Shown here: positions 52,991 through 62,277 of the stretch, one piece after another | Layout of the letters: every line of letters begins with the position of its first letter | How positions within the stretch are numbered: the first letter of the stretch is position 1 | Translations under genes and position numbers: made by a program | From: Maricaulis sp039978735 | GTDB lineage: Bacteria; Pseudomonadota; Alphaproteobacteria; Caulobacterales; Maricaulaceae | Direction of reading: 5' to 3' | Assembly (NCBI RefSeq): GCF_039978735.1 | Contig: NZ_JBDWAS010000002.1 | Coordinates: forward strand, 1-64,000 | Length of the DNA stretch: 64,000 nucleotides | Notes under the pieces: model-generated | Told to the model about the DNA's origin: nothing | The model's input: only the letters and a program-made list of their open reading frames with translations | Database searches by the model: none

Positions 52991-53048
52991 CTCGGTATCC
53001 TCCGGATGGATGCCCGCCGGCAGCAGCGCCGGCGGGCTATCCGTTTTA

Positions 53049-53594
53049 TCAGGCCGCCTGGCGGGGTTTGACGCGGGGGAAGTCGACCTCGACGCCGAAC
53101 ACGACATTCACATAATTGGTGAAGAGGTTGAGCGCGACATGGGCGACGATCTCGACGATTTCCTCATCGTCGAACCCGGCCGTACGCAGGCGCTCGACGG
53201 CACCGGCGCCAACATGGCCGCGTTGTTCGACGACGGCGAGCGCGAAGTCGAGGGCGGCCTGGGTGCGCGGATCGGCGGCCTTGCCGGTGCGGGCGGCTTC
53301 CATCGCGGCGGGCGTTTCGCCGGCCTTGGTGCCCAGCACGGTGTGGGCGGAGAGGCAGTATTCGCAATCATTCCGGTTGGCGATCGCCACGGCGATCTTT
53401 TCGCCCAGCGCAGCATCGATGCGTCCGCCGCCCAGCGCCTGGAAGCTGCCGAGCATGGATTTCAGCGCGGCCGGCGAGTGGGCGACGGTGCCGAACATGT
53501 TGATGACGGCGCCGAACTGGCCCTTCACGGCGTCCATCAGCTGCTTGCGTTCGCCCGACGCATCGGCGTGCGGGAAGGGGGTGAGGTGGGGCAT
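53049..53594 (-). CDS. Carboxymuconolactone decarboxylase/AhpD-family protein
   Basis: 181 residues, helix-rich, with the AhpD motif CEYCLSAHT (CxxC-x3-H, about 76-84), the disulfide/peroxidase active site of AhpD-like enzymes. KIAVAIANRND precedes it and EIVAHVALNLFTNYVN follows. It should reduce peroxides with a thiol partner, perhaps the adjacent redoxin. It is divergent from a MarR-type regulator, with palindromic boxes between the two starts. Confidence 0.92.
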   Translation of the reverse strand: MPHLTPFPHADASGERKQLMDAVKGQFGAVINMFGTVAHSPAALKSMLGSFQALGGGRIDAALGEKIAVAIANRNDCEYCLSAHTVLGTKAGETPAAMEAARTGKAADPRTQAALDFALAVVEQRGHVGAGAVERLRTAGFDDEEIVEIVAHVALNLFTNYVNVVFGVEVDFPRVKPRQAA

Positions 53595-53616
53595 TGGGTG
53601 TCCTTTCGCTCATAAA

Positions 53617-53686
53617 GTATCGACTCGATACATTTTAAAGCTAGGAAGCGGACGCGGGGTTTGCAAGACCTGTTTTGACTCGATAC
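53617..53686. promoter_or_regulatory. Divergent operator region of the MarR regulator
   Basis: GTATCGACTCGATAC (53617-53631) is a 6-3-6 palindrome 23 bases upstream of the AhpD-like gene. GACTCGATAC recurs at 53677-53686, 8 bases upstream of the regulator ATG. The shared core suggests one protein binds both sides, most likely the MarR-type product. The intervening bases are AT-rich (ATTTTAAAG). Confidence 0.7.
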
Positions 53687-53694
53687 GTTCAGGC

Positions 53695-54249
53695 ATGTCC
53701 GGACACTCACCGACCACGCATCTGCTCGAACGCCTGTCACGTCTCATCCAGAACGAGGCGCATGCTCACGGGCTGAAACCGGTGCAATGGGAAATCCTGC
53801 GCTTCCTGCGCCTCGCCAACCGATTCTCCCGCACGCCCTCGGCCGTGACCGCCTATCTCAATCTGACCAAGGGCACGGTGTCGCAATCGCTCAATGCGCT
53901 GGAAACCAAGCAGCTCGTGACGAAGGAGCCGGTCACCGGCGACCGGCGGCGCCTGTCTCTGACCTTGACCGCCGCGGGGCGTGAGATGCTGGCCGGCGAT
54001 CCGATGGACGCGCTGGATACCGCGGTGCGCAGTGTGGAGGCAGCGCGCGGCGAGGACATGTCCGGCGGATTGCGGGCGGTGCTGTCAGACCTTCTGCGCC
54101 GGCGCGGCGGCCGGGCCTTCGGCGTGTGCCGGACCTGCCGCCACTACCGGCCGGAGCCGGGCGCGGCGGGCCAGGCGCGATGCGCCCTGTTGAACGAGAC
54201 GCTGGGGCCTGCCGACAGCGAGGCGATCTGCGTCGAGCATGATGGCTAG
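53695..54249 (+). CDS. MarR-family regulator with C-terminal four-cysteine cluster
   Basis: 184 residues. The winged helix spans about 30-100 (VQWEILRFLRLANRF, TAYLNLTKGTVSQSLNALE, and the wing GDRRRLSLTLT). After residue 140 an added tail carries Cys about 145, 148, 163 and 179 (VCRTCRHYRPE, ARCALL, AICVEHDG). This C-x2-C-x14-C-x15-C pattern is suited to Zn or an Fe-S cluster and is absent from plain MarR proteins. It is divergent from the AhpD/redoxin operon, which it probably controls in response to redox state. Start ATG 53695 is at the family N-terminus. Confidence 0.9.
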   Translation: MSGHSPTTHLLERLSRLIQNEAHAHGLKPVQWEILRFLRLANRFSRTPSAVTAYLNLTKGTVSQSLNALETKQLVTKEPVTGDRRRLSLTLTAAGREMLAGDPMDALDTAVRSVEAARGEDMSGGLRAVLSDLLRRRGGRAFGVCRTCRHYRPEPGAAGQARCALLNETLGPADSEAICVEHDG

Positions 54250-54323
54250 GGACGCAAGTCTGACAGTGGTGCCGGTGGGCGCAGCCTGCTAGGTCAGGTA
54301 GAGACAAGGGTGGGGGACATCGA

Positions 54324-55736
54324 ATGTGGCGTTATCTGGCGATCCTGGGAGTGCTGTGTCTGACAGCAGCGGCCCTGTCACAAGACGATCCGCAATCCGG
54401 CGGGATCGAGGCGTTTCTCGACCGGGCCGTTCCGCGGGCGGCGGCGCCCGGTCTGGCTTATGCGCTTCTCGACGACGGCGATGTGCAGCTGGGCGAACGC
54501 GGTGAGCGCGTGGCGGGCAGTGGCCAGCCGGTCACCGAAGACACGCCCTTCGCGCTCGGCTCGATCTCGAAGAGTTTCACGGCGCTGGCCATCATGCAGC
54601 TGGTCGAGGCGGGCCGGGTCGAGCTCGATCGCGGCATTGGCGACTATCTGCAAGCGTTCGACGGCCAACCCGGCGGAGCGGTCACGATCCGCCAATTGCT
54701 GAGCCATACGAGCGGCTACTCTACACTGCAGGGAAACCAGTCCCACACCGACCGGGCCGGCGAGGCCGACGGGCTGGCCAACCGGGTCCGTCAGCTGGCA
54801 GCGGCAGCGCCTGCCAGCGAGGCCGGCAGCCAGTGGCAGTATTCCAATGCCAATTATCTCATCCTCGGGGTGCTGATCGAGACGGTCAGCGGTCTGGAAT
54901 TCGGCGACTATATCGAGACGCGGATCCTTGCGCCGCTGGGCATGGAGGACAGTTTCGTCGCCGATGGCGAGGCGCACGAAGCGATGGCCATCGGCCATAC
55001 GCCCTGGTTTGGCGGCCGGCGCCCGGTTGCCGATCGCCGGACCGTGCGCGGCATGGCGCCGGCGGGGGGCGTGATGGCCAGCGCTGCCGACATGGCCCGC
55101 TATCTGGCGATGATGATGAATGGCGAGGACGATCTGATCAGCGCCGACCACAAGACCCTGATGCTGAGCCCGGCCAGCGCCGCCTCACCGCATTACGGGT
55201 TCGGCTGGTTCCTCGATGCCGAGGCCGACGCGGCCTACCACACAGGGCTGACCCCGGGGGTCGAAACCATCGCCGTCCTGTCCCGCTCGGAGCACAGGGG
55301 CGGGGTGGTTCTGGTCAATGCCAACAGTGGAATGGGGTTCGGCGTGACCGGAGACATTCTCTCCGGCTTCGCGGCGATTGCGCTGGGGGAGGCACCGCAA
55401 AGCGGCGGCAATCATCTGGGGGCAAAGAGCCTCTATGTCATGCTGCTGGTGCTGCCGGTTCTCTTCCTGGCCGGCATCGCGACGGCGTGGCTGCGCCGCG
55501 ACGGCCTGCGGGCAAAATCGGGCGCCTTCGGCCTGTTCAGCCTGGTCTTCCCCCTGGTCGCGACCCTGGCGATGGCCTGGGTGTTTATGGATCTTTTGCC
55601 CAGATTCTTCGGCGTTCCGCTCGCGACATTCAATCTCTACCAGCCGGACATGACGGCCCTGCTGGTCGCCGGCTCGGTGTGCGGCGTCGGTTTTGCGGTC
55701 TTCAGGCTGGCGGTGGCTTTCAGCGGCCGCAGATAG
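54324..55736 (+). CDS. Beta-lactamase-fold serine hydrolase with C-terminal membrane helices
   Basis: 470 residues. The signal peptide (about 1-19) is followed by a class C/esterase-type domain. The nucleophile is in GSISKSF (SxxK, Ser about 80), YSN is in QWQYSNANY (about 173), and HTG lies near residue 311 (YHTGLTPG). Three hydrophobic helices at about 372-465 anchor the C-terminus, so the catalytic domain faces the periplasm. Relatives act on D-peptides or esters. True beta-lactamase activity is not implied. Confidence 0.92.
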   Translation: MWRYLAILGVLCLTAAALSQDDPQSGGIEAFLDRAVPRAAAPGLAYALLDDGDVQLGERGERVAGSGQPVTEDTPFALGSISKSFTALAIMQLVEAGRVELDRGIGDYLQAFDGQPGGAVTIRQLLSHTSGYSTLQGNQSHTDRAGEADGLANRVRQLAAAAPASEAGSQWQYSNANYLILGVLIETVSGLEFGDYIETRILAPLGMEDSFVADGEAHEAMAIGHTPWFGGRRPVADRRTVRGMAPAGGVMASAADMARYLAMMMNGEDDLISADHKTLMLSPASAASPHYGFGWFLDAEADAAYHTGLTPGVETIAVLSRSEHRGGVVLVNANSGMGFGVTGDILSGFAAIALGEAPQSGGNHLGAKSLYVMLLVLPVLFLAGIATAWLRRDGLRAKSGAFGLFSLVFPLVATLAMAWVFMDLLPRFFGVPLATFNLYQPDMTALLVAGSVCGVGFAVFRLAVAFSGRR

Positions 55737-55752
55737 GCCGCAGGTTTCCGGA

Positions 55753-56868
55753 TCAGAGCTTCTCGACAAACACCGTACCGGCCGAATAGCCCGCGCCGAA
55801 GGAGCAGATCAGCCCCTTCTCGCCGGCCTCGAACCCGTCATTGTGACGGTGGAAGGCGACCAGCGAGCCGGCCCCGGCCGTGTTGGCGAACTCGTCGAGA
55901 ATGACCGGTGCTTCGTCCGGCTCGAACTCGCGGCCGAACACTTTCCTGGCGACCAGCATGTTCATGTTGATATTGGCCTGGTGCAGCCAGAGGCGTTTCA
56001 TCTGGTCGGGCTTGAGACCGAAGCTCGCCATGTCGTTGAGGATCATCTCGGCGACCATGGGGCAGACTTCCTTGAAGACCTTGCGGCCTTCCTGGACGAA
56101 ATAGCGGTCGTCGAAATCCGGTTCCGGATCCTCGGACGCGTTGAGGAAGCCGAAATTCGACCGGATATTGTTCGAGAATTTCGTCATCATGTTGCGGCCG
56201 ACCACACGCCAGCCTTCGCCGCCGGCGACATCCTCGTGCTCGATCAGCACGGCCACGGCGACATCGCCGAAGATGAAATGGCTGTCGCGGTCGCGGAAAT
56301 TGAGCTGCGGCGTGGTGATTTCCGGCACGATGACCAGCACGGATTTCGCCATGCCGGTATCGATCATGTTGATCGCATTGACCATGCCGAACGTGCCGGA
56401 GGAACAGGCCACGGTCATGTCAAAGCCGAAGCCCTCAATGCCCAGCGCGTCCTGCATCTCGATCGCCATGCACGGATAGGTGCGCTGCATCGAAGTGCCC
56501 GAACAGATCACGGCGTCGACATCCTTCGGGTCGCGTCCGGCGCGGGCCAGCGCGTCGCGGGCGGCGGCAACGCCGGCTTCCGCGGTCAGGGCGAGCTCGT
56601 CATTGGCGCGCGGCTTCACCCGCGGGCGCATGCGTTCGACATCGAGCACGCCGGCCTTGTCGATCGTGTAGCGCGACTTGATGCCGGAGGCCTTCTCGAT
56701 GAAGCCGGAGGAGGAGGGGTTCTTCGCCTCGATCGAGCCGCGCGCGATGGCGTCGGCATTCTCGGCATTGAAACGTTCGACATAGGCGTTGAAGCAGGCG
56801 ACGAGTTCATCGTTGGAAACGGACTCGTCGGGGGTCCAAAGACCGGTGGACCGGATAACCGCGCTCAT
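55753..56868 (-). CDS. Beta-ketoacyl-ACP synthase III-like protein (paralogue 2)
   Basis: 371 residues, same length and layout as the product of 49680-50795. The catalytic Cys is in MTVACSSGTFG, His in WLHQANINM, Asn in EFANTAGAGS. The N-terminus MSAVIRSTGLWTPDESVSND aligns with its paralogue. Both share the SNF/SDFGFLN-type stretch and the C-terminal FGAGYSAG. It probably condenses an acyl-CoA with malonyl-ACP or a related acceptor. It is convergent with the serine hydrolase gene and 176 bases upstream-divergent from frmA. Confidence 0.9.
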   Translation of the reverse strand: MSAVIRSTGLWTPDESVSNDELVACFNAYVERFNAENADAIARGSIEAKNPSSSGFIEKASGIKSRYTIDKAGVLDVERMRPRVKPRANDELALTAEAGVAAARDALARAGRDPKDVDAVICSGTSMQRTYPCMAIEMQDALGIEGFGFDMTVACSSGTFGMVNAINMIDTGMAKSVLVIVPEITTPQLNFRDRDSHFIFGDVAVAVLIEHEDVAGGEGWRVVGRNMMTKFSNNIRSNFGFLNASEDPEPDFDDRYFVQEGRKVFKEVCPMVAEMILNDMASFGLKPDQMKRLWLHQANINMNMLVARKVFGREFEPDEAPVILDEFANTAGAGSLVAFHRHNDGFEAGEKGLICSFGAGYSAGTVFVEKL

Positions 56869-57044
56869 TCACATCACTCCGGGACGTACGCAAGAGGCGC
56901 GAAACTAGTCCGGCAATCCCGCGGCGTCACCCTTCTAGCGCGGTTGTCCGGTCCGGCAGGCCAGGGATGACGGCTTTGACCTCGCCAGCCGGGGATGCGA
57001 AAGACGTCGCCAGTCGTGAATCAGGACAGTCCCGGGAGAGCTCC

Positions 57045-58154
<1,110 letters not shown>

Positions 58155-58186
58155 TCCACGCTTGGGCCTGGTCCGCTGACCTGCTA

Positions 58187-58205
58187 TGATATCATCCTGA
58201 TATCA
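58187..58205 (+). promoter_or_regulatory. Double TGATATCA operator of the toxin-antitoxin module
   Basis: TGATATCA occurs at 58187-58194 and again at 58198-58205, separated by TCC. Each is a perfect 8-bp palindrome and the pair is spaced 11 bases, one helical turn. It overlaps the AGGAGG ribosome site 10 bases before the antitoxin ATG. This fits autorepression by the ribbon-helix-helix antitoxin. Confidence 0.75.
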
Positions 58206-58215
58206 GGAGGCACGC

Positions 58216-58443
58216 ATGGGCCAGGTCATCATCCGCAATCTCGACGATCATGTGGTCGCCAACCTCAAGCGCATGGCGGCGCGGGAGGACAAATCGCTGG
58301 AGCAATTCCTGCGGGAGGTGCTGTCGGAAACGGCCATGCGTGACAGGCAGGGCTTTTTCGAATTCGCGCGGAGCATGCGCGAGCGGTGCAAGCCCATCGA
58401 TATCGACCCGACAGATCTGATCCGCGAGGACCGGGACCGGTGA
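58216..58443 (+). CDS. FitA/VapB-like ribbon-helix-helix antitoxin
   Basis: 75 residues. The N-terminal strand and helices MGQVIIRNLDDHVVANLKRM and EDKSLEQFLREVLSE form a ribbon-helix-helix DNA-binding dimer typical of FitA (Arc-like). The C-terminal ARSMRERCKPIDIDPTDLI part should occupy the toxin active site. AGGAGG precedes the ATG. Its stop overlaps the toxin start (GTGA). Confidence 0.92.
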   Translation: MGQVIIRNLDDHVVANLKRMAAREDKSLEQFLREVLSETAMRDRQGFFEFARSMRERCKPIDIDPTDLIREDRDR

Positions 58444-58844
58444 AGCCGGCGGTCTTCGATGCCAGCGTGGCCGTGAAAGTCTTCCTGCCGGTTGCCGGAT
58501 CCGATGCTGCGGAGGCCGTCGCCAAAACCCATGCCATGGTGGCGCCGGAACTGGTTCTGGTAGAAAGCGCCAATGCTTTCTGGAAGTATGTCAACAAGGG
58601 GCTGGTGCCGCTTGAGGACTGTCTGACGGCGATCCGGAACCTGTCCGGTTTTGCCGATCTGCGGCCGGACCGCACGATCTTTCCCGAAGCCCTCGCGCTG
58701 GCGAGCCGGTTGCGGCATCCCGTCTATGATTGCGTGTATCTGGCCCTGGCGCTGCGCACGCAGTTCCCGCTCGTCTCGGTTGACCGCAAACTCCTCTCGC
58801 TGGCGCGCGACAGGCTTGGTATCGAGACCATCAACCCGTCCTGA
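58440..58844 (+). CDS. VapC/FitB-like PIN-domain toxin
   Basis: 134 residues from GTG 58440, which overlaps the antitoxin stop; the longer frame upstream overlaps the antitoxin and is rejected. The PIN acidic residues are in PAVFDASVAVK (Asp about 6), LVLVESANAFWK (Glu about 41), PVYDCVYLALAL (Asp about 97) and LVSVDRKLLSLA (Asp about 115). It is a Mg-dependent ribonuclease, in many VapC proteins against initiator tRNA or rRNA. The module sits between frmA and fghA. Confidence 0.92.
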   Translation: MKPAVFDASVAVKVFLPVAGSDAAEAVAKTHAMVAPELVLVESANAFWKYVNKGLVPLEDCLTAIRNLSGFADLRPDRTIFPEALALASRLRHPVYDCVYLALALRTQFPLVSVDRKLLSLARDRLGIETINPS

Positions 58845-58876
58845 CCGCCCATCCCTTCATCCGAAAGGACATCGCC

Positions 58877-59716
58877 TTGACCCTCCAACCCGTTTCCAGC
58901 TGGACGTCCTTCGGCGGCACGCTGTCGGTCCATGATCATGACAGCGAGGCTTGCGCCTGCACGATGCGCTTTGCCGTCTTCACGCCGCCCCAGGCCAAGG
59001 ACGGGCCGGTGCCCGTGCTGTGGTATCTCTCCGGGCTGACCTGCAACTGGTCGAATGTGATGGAGAAATCCGGCCTGCAGCGCATGGCGGCCGAGCTGGG
59101 CCTGATGGTCGTGGCGCCGGACACCTCGCCGCGCGGCGAGGATGTGGCCAATGACGAGGCCTATGATCTGGGCCAGGGGGCGGGCTTCTATATCGACGCC
59201 ACGGAAATGCCCTGGGCGCCGCATTTCCGCATGCAGCAATACATCACCGAGGAATTGCCCGCCCTGATCGGTTCGGCCTTTCCCGCCGACATGGAGCGCC
59301 AGGGGATTTTCGGGCATTCCATGGGCGGTCACGGCGCGCTCACCCTGCACTTCAAGCAACGCGCCCGCTATCGCTCGGTCTCGGCCTTCTCGCCGATCGT
59401 GGCGCCGTCGAAAGTGCCGTGGGGCCGCAAGGCTTTCCAGGCCTATATCGGCGATGAATGCCCGGCCTGGGGCGAGCACGATGCCTGCGAGCTGGTGAAG
59501 CGCCAGCCGTCGGATGCCCATATCCTGATCGACCAGGGCGAGGCGGACCAGTTCCTCGAGGAACAGCTGAAGCCGGAACTGTTCGAGGCGGCGTGCCGCG
59601 AGGCGGGCCAGTCACTCACCCTGCGCCGGCATCCCGGCTACGACCATTCATACTATTTCATCGCCAGCTTCATGGAAGACCATCTGCGCCATCACGCGAA
59701 GGCGCTGAAGGACTGA
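58877..59716 (+). CDS. fghA: S-formylglutathione hydrolase
   Basis: 279 residues, an alpha/beta-hydrolase of the esterase D group. It cleaves S-formylglutathione to formate and glutathione. The nucleophile is in FGHSMGGHGAL. PVLWYLSGLTCNWSNVMEKSG near residue 45 is the family oxyanion region, and the Asp and His lie in IDQGEADQFL and HPGYDHSYYF. The only plausible start is TTG 58877 (MTLQPVSSW), with AAAGGA upstream; there is no ATG nearby. It completes the formaldehyde pathway begun by frmA. Confidence 0.95.
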   Translation: MTLQPVSSWTSFGGTLSVHDHDSEACACTMRFAVFTPPQAKDGPVPVLWYLSGLTCNWSNVMEKSGLQRMAAELGLMVVAPDTSPRGEDVANDEAYDLGQGAGFYIDATEMPWAPHFRMQQYITEELPALIGSAFPADMERQGIFGHSMGGHGALTLHFKQRARYRSVSAFSPIVAPSKVPWGRKAFQAYIGDECPAWGEHDACELVKRQPSDAHILIDQGEADQFLEEQLKPELFEAACREAGQSLTLRRHPGYDHSYYFIASFMEDHLRHHAKALKD

Positions 59717-59726
59717 TCTGGCCGGA

Positions 59727-59951
59727 TCAGTTGTCCTCGACGCGGTGGCGCGGACGGGTGCGCTGGAAGGGGCTGTCGCCATTGTCGCAGATCCACTCGC
59801 CCGGTGCGGCGGGGTCCTGCGGGCCGGCGGGGCGGCATTCGTCGGCGCCCAGTTCGGAGGCCGAGGGCAGGTCCTCATTGCGGCCGCCCTCCAGATAGGC
59901 GCAGCCGGTGAGGGCGAAACTGGCGGCAAGAAGAATGAGAAGACGGGTCAC
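59727..59951 (-). CDS. Small lipoprotein
   Basis: 74 residues: a hydrophobic lead with lipobox ALTGC at about 13-17, then a short Asp/Pro/Gly-rich mature part with two cysteines (DECRPAG, WICDNG). ATG 59951. It is convergent with fghA, 10 bases away. The function is unknown; the size suggests a structural or inhibitor-type envelope lipoprotein. Confidence 0.75.
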   Translation of the reverse strand: MTRLLILLAASFALTGCAYLEGGRNEDLPSASELGADECRPAGPQDPAAPGEWICDNGDSPFQRTRPRHRVEDN

Positions 59952-60087
59952 GGGGGCGGCTCCGGTTCATCGGGTGATGGAGCCGGAACCTAGCGCCGCG
60001 CCGGCGCGCCTGTCACGTGAAACCCGCGTTACGTCGGCGGGCGTATGGCGTGCCGGAGGCAGGGCGTCCTGCCCCCGGCACACAGGA

Positions 60088-60588
60088 TCAACGCTGGCCG
60101 ATCTCGGAGATCGACAGGGTGGCCGGAGCCATCTGGCCGCTGGAATAGGTCGCGACCCAGATCGCATAGCCGCCGGTACCCGGACGGTTGATCGTGACCT
60201 GCGGGTTCAGACCCGGGCCGGAATCGTCGTCGCACAGGAAACCGCCGCCCGGCAGACCCACGATCAGCGTGGTGTCGGTGTCGGAGGTGGCGGAGATCGT
60301 CAGCGGATACTGGCCGGCCGTGTAGTAGAGCACATAGGTGCCGTCGCCGGTCGTCCAGCCGCGGCATTGCGTGCCCAGTTCGCGGGCGGATTCATACGTG
60401 CCGCCGGCGACGACATTGACCCGGTAGGGATCCGGCGTGAAACCGGCCTGCAGGGAGACCGAGCCGAACACGCCATCGATCCGGCCGCCGCCACCGCCAC
60501 CGCCGCCACCGCCGCTTCCGGACGTGCTGGCGCAGGCGCTGACCGCGAGGGCCAGCGCCGGAATGAGTGCAAGATGATGTGCCTTCAT
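60088..60588 (-). CDS. Exported lipoprotein, second of a tandem paralogue pair
   Basis: 166 residues. The signal peptide has the lipobox AVSAC at about 16-20, followed by a glycine tract (ten Gly) and a beta-rich domain: FGSVSLQAGFTPDPYRVNV, TDTDTTLIVGLPGG, FLCDDDSG, then GYAIWVATYSSGQ. The DDDSG and Gly/Trp pattern resembles small pre-peptidase C-terminal (PPC)-like domains. ATG 60588 is used rather than the GTG one codon upstream. It starts 2 bases after the stop of its soluble paralogue. Confidence 0.82.
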   Translation of the reverse strand: MKAHHLALIPALALAVSACASTSGSGGGGGGGGGGRIDGVFGSVSLQAGFTPDPYRVNVVAGGTYESARELGTQCRGWTTGDGTYVLYYTAGQYPLTISATSDTDTTLIVGLPGGGFLCDDDSGPGLNPQVTINRPGTGGYAIWVATYSSGQMAPATLSISEIGQR

Positions 60589-60590
60589 CA

Positions 60591-61037
60591 CTACTGCCGT
60601 CCGATTTCGGAGACCGACAGCGTGGACTGGGCGTATTCGCCCTGGCGGTAGGAGCCGATCCAGACCGAATAGCGGCCCGAGGTCGGATTGCCGATCGTCA
60701 CCATCGGGTTGAGCCCGTTGCCGCTGTCATCGTCGCAATACCAGTTGCCGTTCGGCGCCTGGATGATCAGCGTCGTGTCGGCGTTCGAGCTGGCCGAGAA
60801 GGTCAGGTTGAAGCTGCCGGCAGTGTAGTAGACGGCGAAGTCGACATTGTCGGCGACCCAGCCGGTGCAGTTGTTGAACAGGTTGCTGGCCGCGATCGAG
60901 CCGCCGGACGTCACCGTGGTGCGATACGGGTCCGGCGTAAAGCCGGCGCGCAGATTGACCGAGCCGAAGGTCTGGGCCGAGGCCGGCGCAGCAAGGCCGA
61001 TGGCGGCGATCATGGCGAAAGTAGCAAGGCGTTTCAT
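60591..61037 (-). CDS. Secreted protein, first of a tandem paralogue pair
   Basis: 148 residues with a type I signal peptide (about 1-21, ending ASA). The mature domain is paralogous to the next gene product: FGSVNLRAGFTPDPYRTTV, ADTTLIIQAPNGN, YCDDDSGNGLNP, GRYSVWIGSYRQGE, and the end SEIGRQ versus SEIGQR. It lacks the lipobox and Gly tract, so one paralogue is soluble and the other membrane-anchored. A GGAGGGG box precedes ATG 61037. The function is unknown. Confidence 0.85.
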   Translation of the reverse strand: MKRLATFAMIAAIGLAAPASAQTFGSVNLRAGFTPDPYRTTVTSGGSIAASNLFNNCTGWVADNVDFAVYYTAGSFNLTFSASSNADTTLIIQAPNGNWYCDDDSGNGLNPMVTIGNPTSGRYSVWIGSYRQGEYAQSTLSVSEIGRQ

Positions 61038-61344
61038 GGTGTCCCCTCCTTGGAGCGTTCAGGTCCCTCACAACGACGAGGAGCCTAGGAGCGGGACCGG
61101 GAGGCCGGTATCCCCGGTTCAGGGGAGGCCGCCGGGTCGGGCGAAAAGCCTGTCTGCGAAGGGGCGGGGAGGCGATGCGGGAACCACCGCACCAGTCTTG
61201 CGAGGGTGCGAGGACGCTGGGCTGGTGCGGCCTTGGAGGGCCCCGCATCGCACGGCCACCGGGACCGGGATGAAGTGGTGGCCGCACGATCACGACTAGA
61301 CCCGCGCGGCCAGCCGCACGATCCCCCGTTCGGGGGAGAGGGGG
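61038..61344. other. Gene-free gap with small inverted repeats
   Basis: There is no convincing coding sequence here. It holds the promoter side of the tandem paralogue pair, an inverted repeat CCGCACCAG/CTGGTGCGG (61187-61195 and 61222-61230), and a partial REP-like GTTCGGGGGAGAGGGGG at about 61329-61345 next to the tag stop. Confidence 0.6.
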
Positions 61345-61923
61345 CTAGCGCACCAGCCGTTTCACCGGCTCATGGCGGTGGCAGCGGGGTTCGTGGTCAT
61401 TGACCATGCCGACGGCCTGCATGAAAGCGTAGACGATCACCGGGCCGACGAATTTGAAGCCGCGTTTCTTGAGATCCTTCGACAGGGCCTCGCTCTCGGC
61501 GGTCTTCGTCGGCGTGTCCTTCAGCGAGGGCCAGGCATTCTGGATCGGTGCGCCGCCGACAAAGCTCCACAAATGATCCGAGAAATCGATGCCGCGCTCG
61601 CGCATGTCCAGATAGGTCCGGGCATTGCCGATGGCCGCCTCGATCTTCGATTTCGAGCGGATAATGCCTGGATCGGCCAGCAGGCGTTCGCGGTCGGCAT
61701 CGGTGTAGCGGGCGATGATTTCGGGCTGGAAACCGTCAAAGGCGGCCCGCATCGTCTCGCGCTTGCGCAATATGGTGATCCAGGCGAGGCCGGCCTGGAA
61801 CCCGTCCAGCATCAGCTTCTCCCACAGGGCCCGGCTGTCATACTCGGGCACCCCCCATTCGGTGTCGTGGTACTCGGCATAGATCGGGTCGTCGATATTC
61901 ACCCATCCGCAGCGCTGGAGCAT
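61345..61923 (-). CDS. tag: DNA-3-methyladenine glycosylase I
   Basis: 192 residues. It removes 3-methyladenine from alkylated DNA. The start MLQRCGWVNIDDPIYAEYHD has the first zinc Cys and His, and the C-terminal NDHEPRCHRH the second pair (Tag zinc snap). KLMLDGFQAGLAWITILRKR carries the base-flipping region. ATG 61923 gives the family N-terminus, so the upstream frame is not included. Confidence 0.95.
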   Translation of the reverse strand: MLQRCGWVNIDDPIYAEYHDTEWGVPEYDSRALWEKLMLDGFQAGLAWITILRKRETMRAAFDGFQPEIIARYTDADRERLLADPGIIRSKSKIEAAIGNARTYLDMRERGIDFSDHLWSFVGGAPIQNAWPSLKDTPTKTAESEALSKDLKKRGFKFVGPVIVYAFMQAVGMVNDHEPRCHRHEPVKRLVR

Positions 61924-62032
61924 GACCTGGCCTCGTTCTCGTGTCCGCCCCACTCCACCCCGCCCGCGCCCGCCTGCCAAGCCGCGATGGCAGAGCGTGC
62001 TGACAGCGTCGTGGCAGGAGTGGCTCCAACCT

Positions 62033-62052
62033 CCCTCTCCCTTGGGAGAGGG
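62033..62052. repeat. REP-like CCCTCTCCC hairpin
   Basis: CCCTCTCCCTTGGGAGAGGG forms a near-perfect hairpin. It is the same core as in the 3991-4122 element. With the region up to 62100 it fills part of the 474-base gap between tag and the GIY-YIG gene. Confidence 0.75.
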
Positions 62053-62141
62053 CGAGGGAAAGGGGGAAGGCGCAGCCGGAGTGCCTTAGTTCCCAGGAAG
62101 CGCAAGGCGTCAATTTTTCCCGGAAGCGCGAGAGCGCTGTC

Positions 62142-62256
62142 TTTTCCCGGAAGCGCAAGGCGCTGTCCGGGATCTACGGGAAGCTCATCGCTTGGGGCGC
62201 GCTCGGTTGGTCCCGGCTTCTTCAGCCCGCCTTCGCGGGCTTTCGGCCGGGAAAAA
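62142..62256. repeat. ~115-bp palindrome-ended repeat, copy 1
   Basis: The unit begins TTTTCCCGGAAGCGC and ends GGCCGGGAAAAA, with inner segments GGGAAGCTCATCGCT, GGTCCCGGCTTCTTCAGCC and the hairpin GCCCGCCTTCGCGGGC. Two truncated copies of its first 20-30 bases lie immediately before it (62095-62141). Confidence 0.85.
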
Positions 62257-62277
62257 CGCCCAAGGAGTTTGAGGGAA

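Noticed and set aside
54324..55736. A beta-lactamase resistance gene.
   Set aside because: The SxxK, YxN and HTG motifs occur across esterases and D-peptidases of this fold, and the C-terminal membrane helices are not a resistance-enzyme feature.
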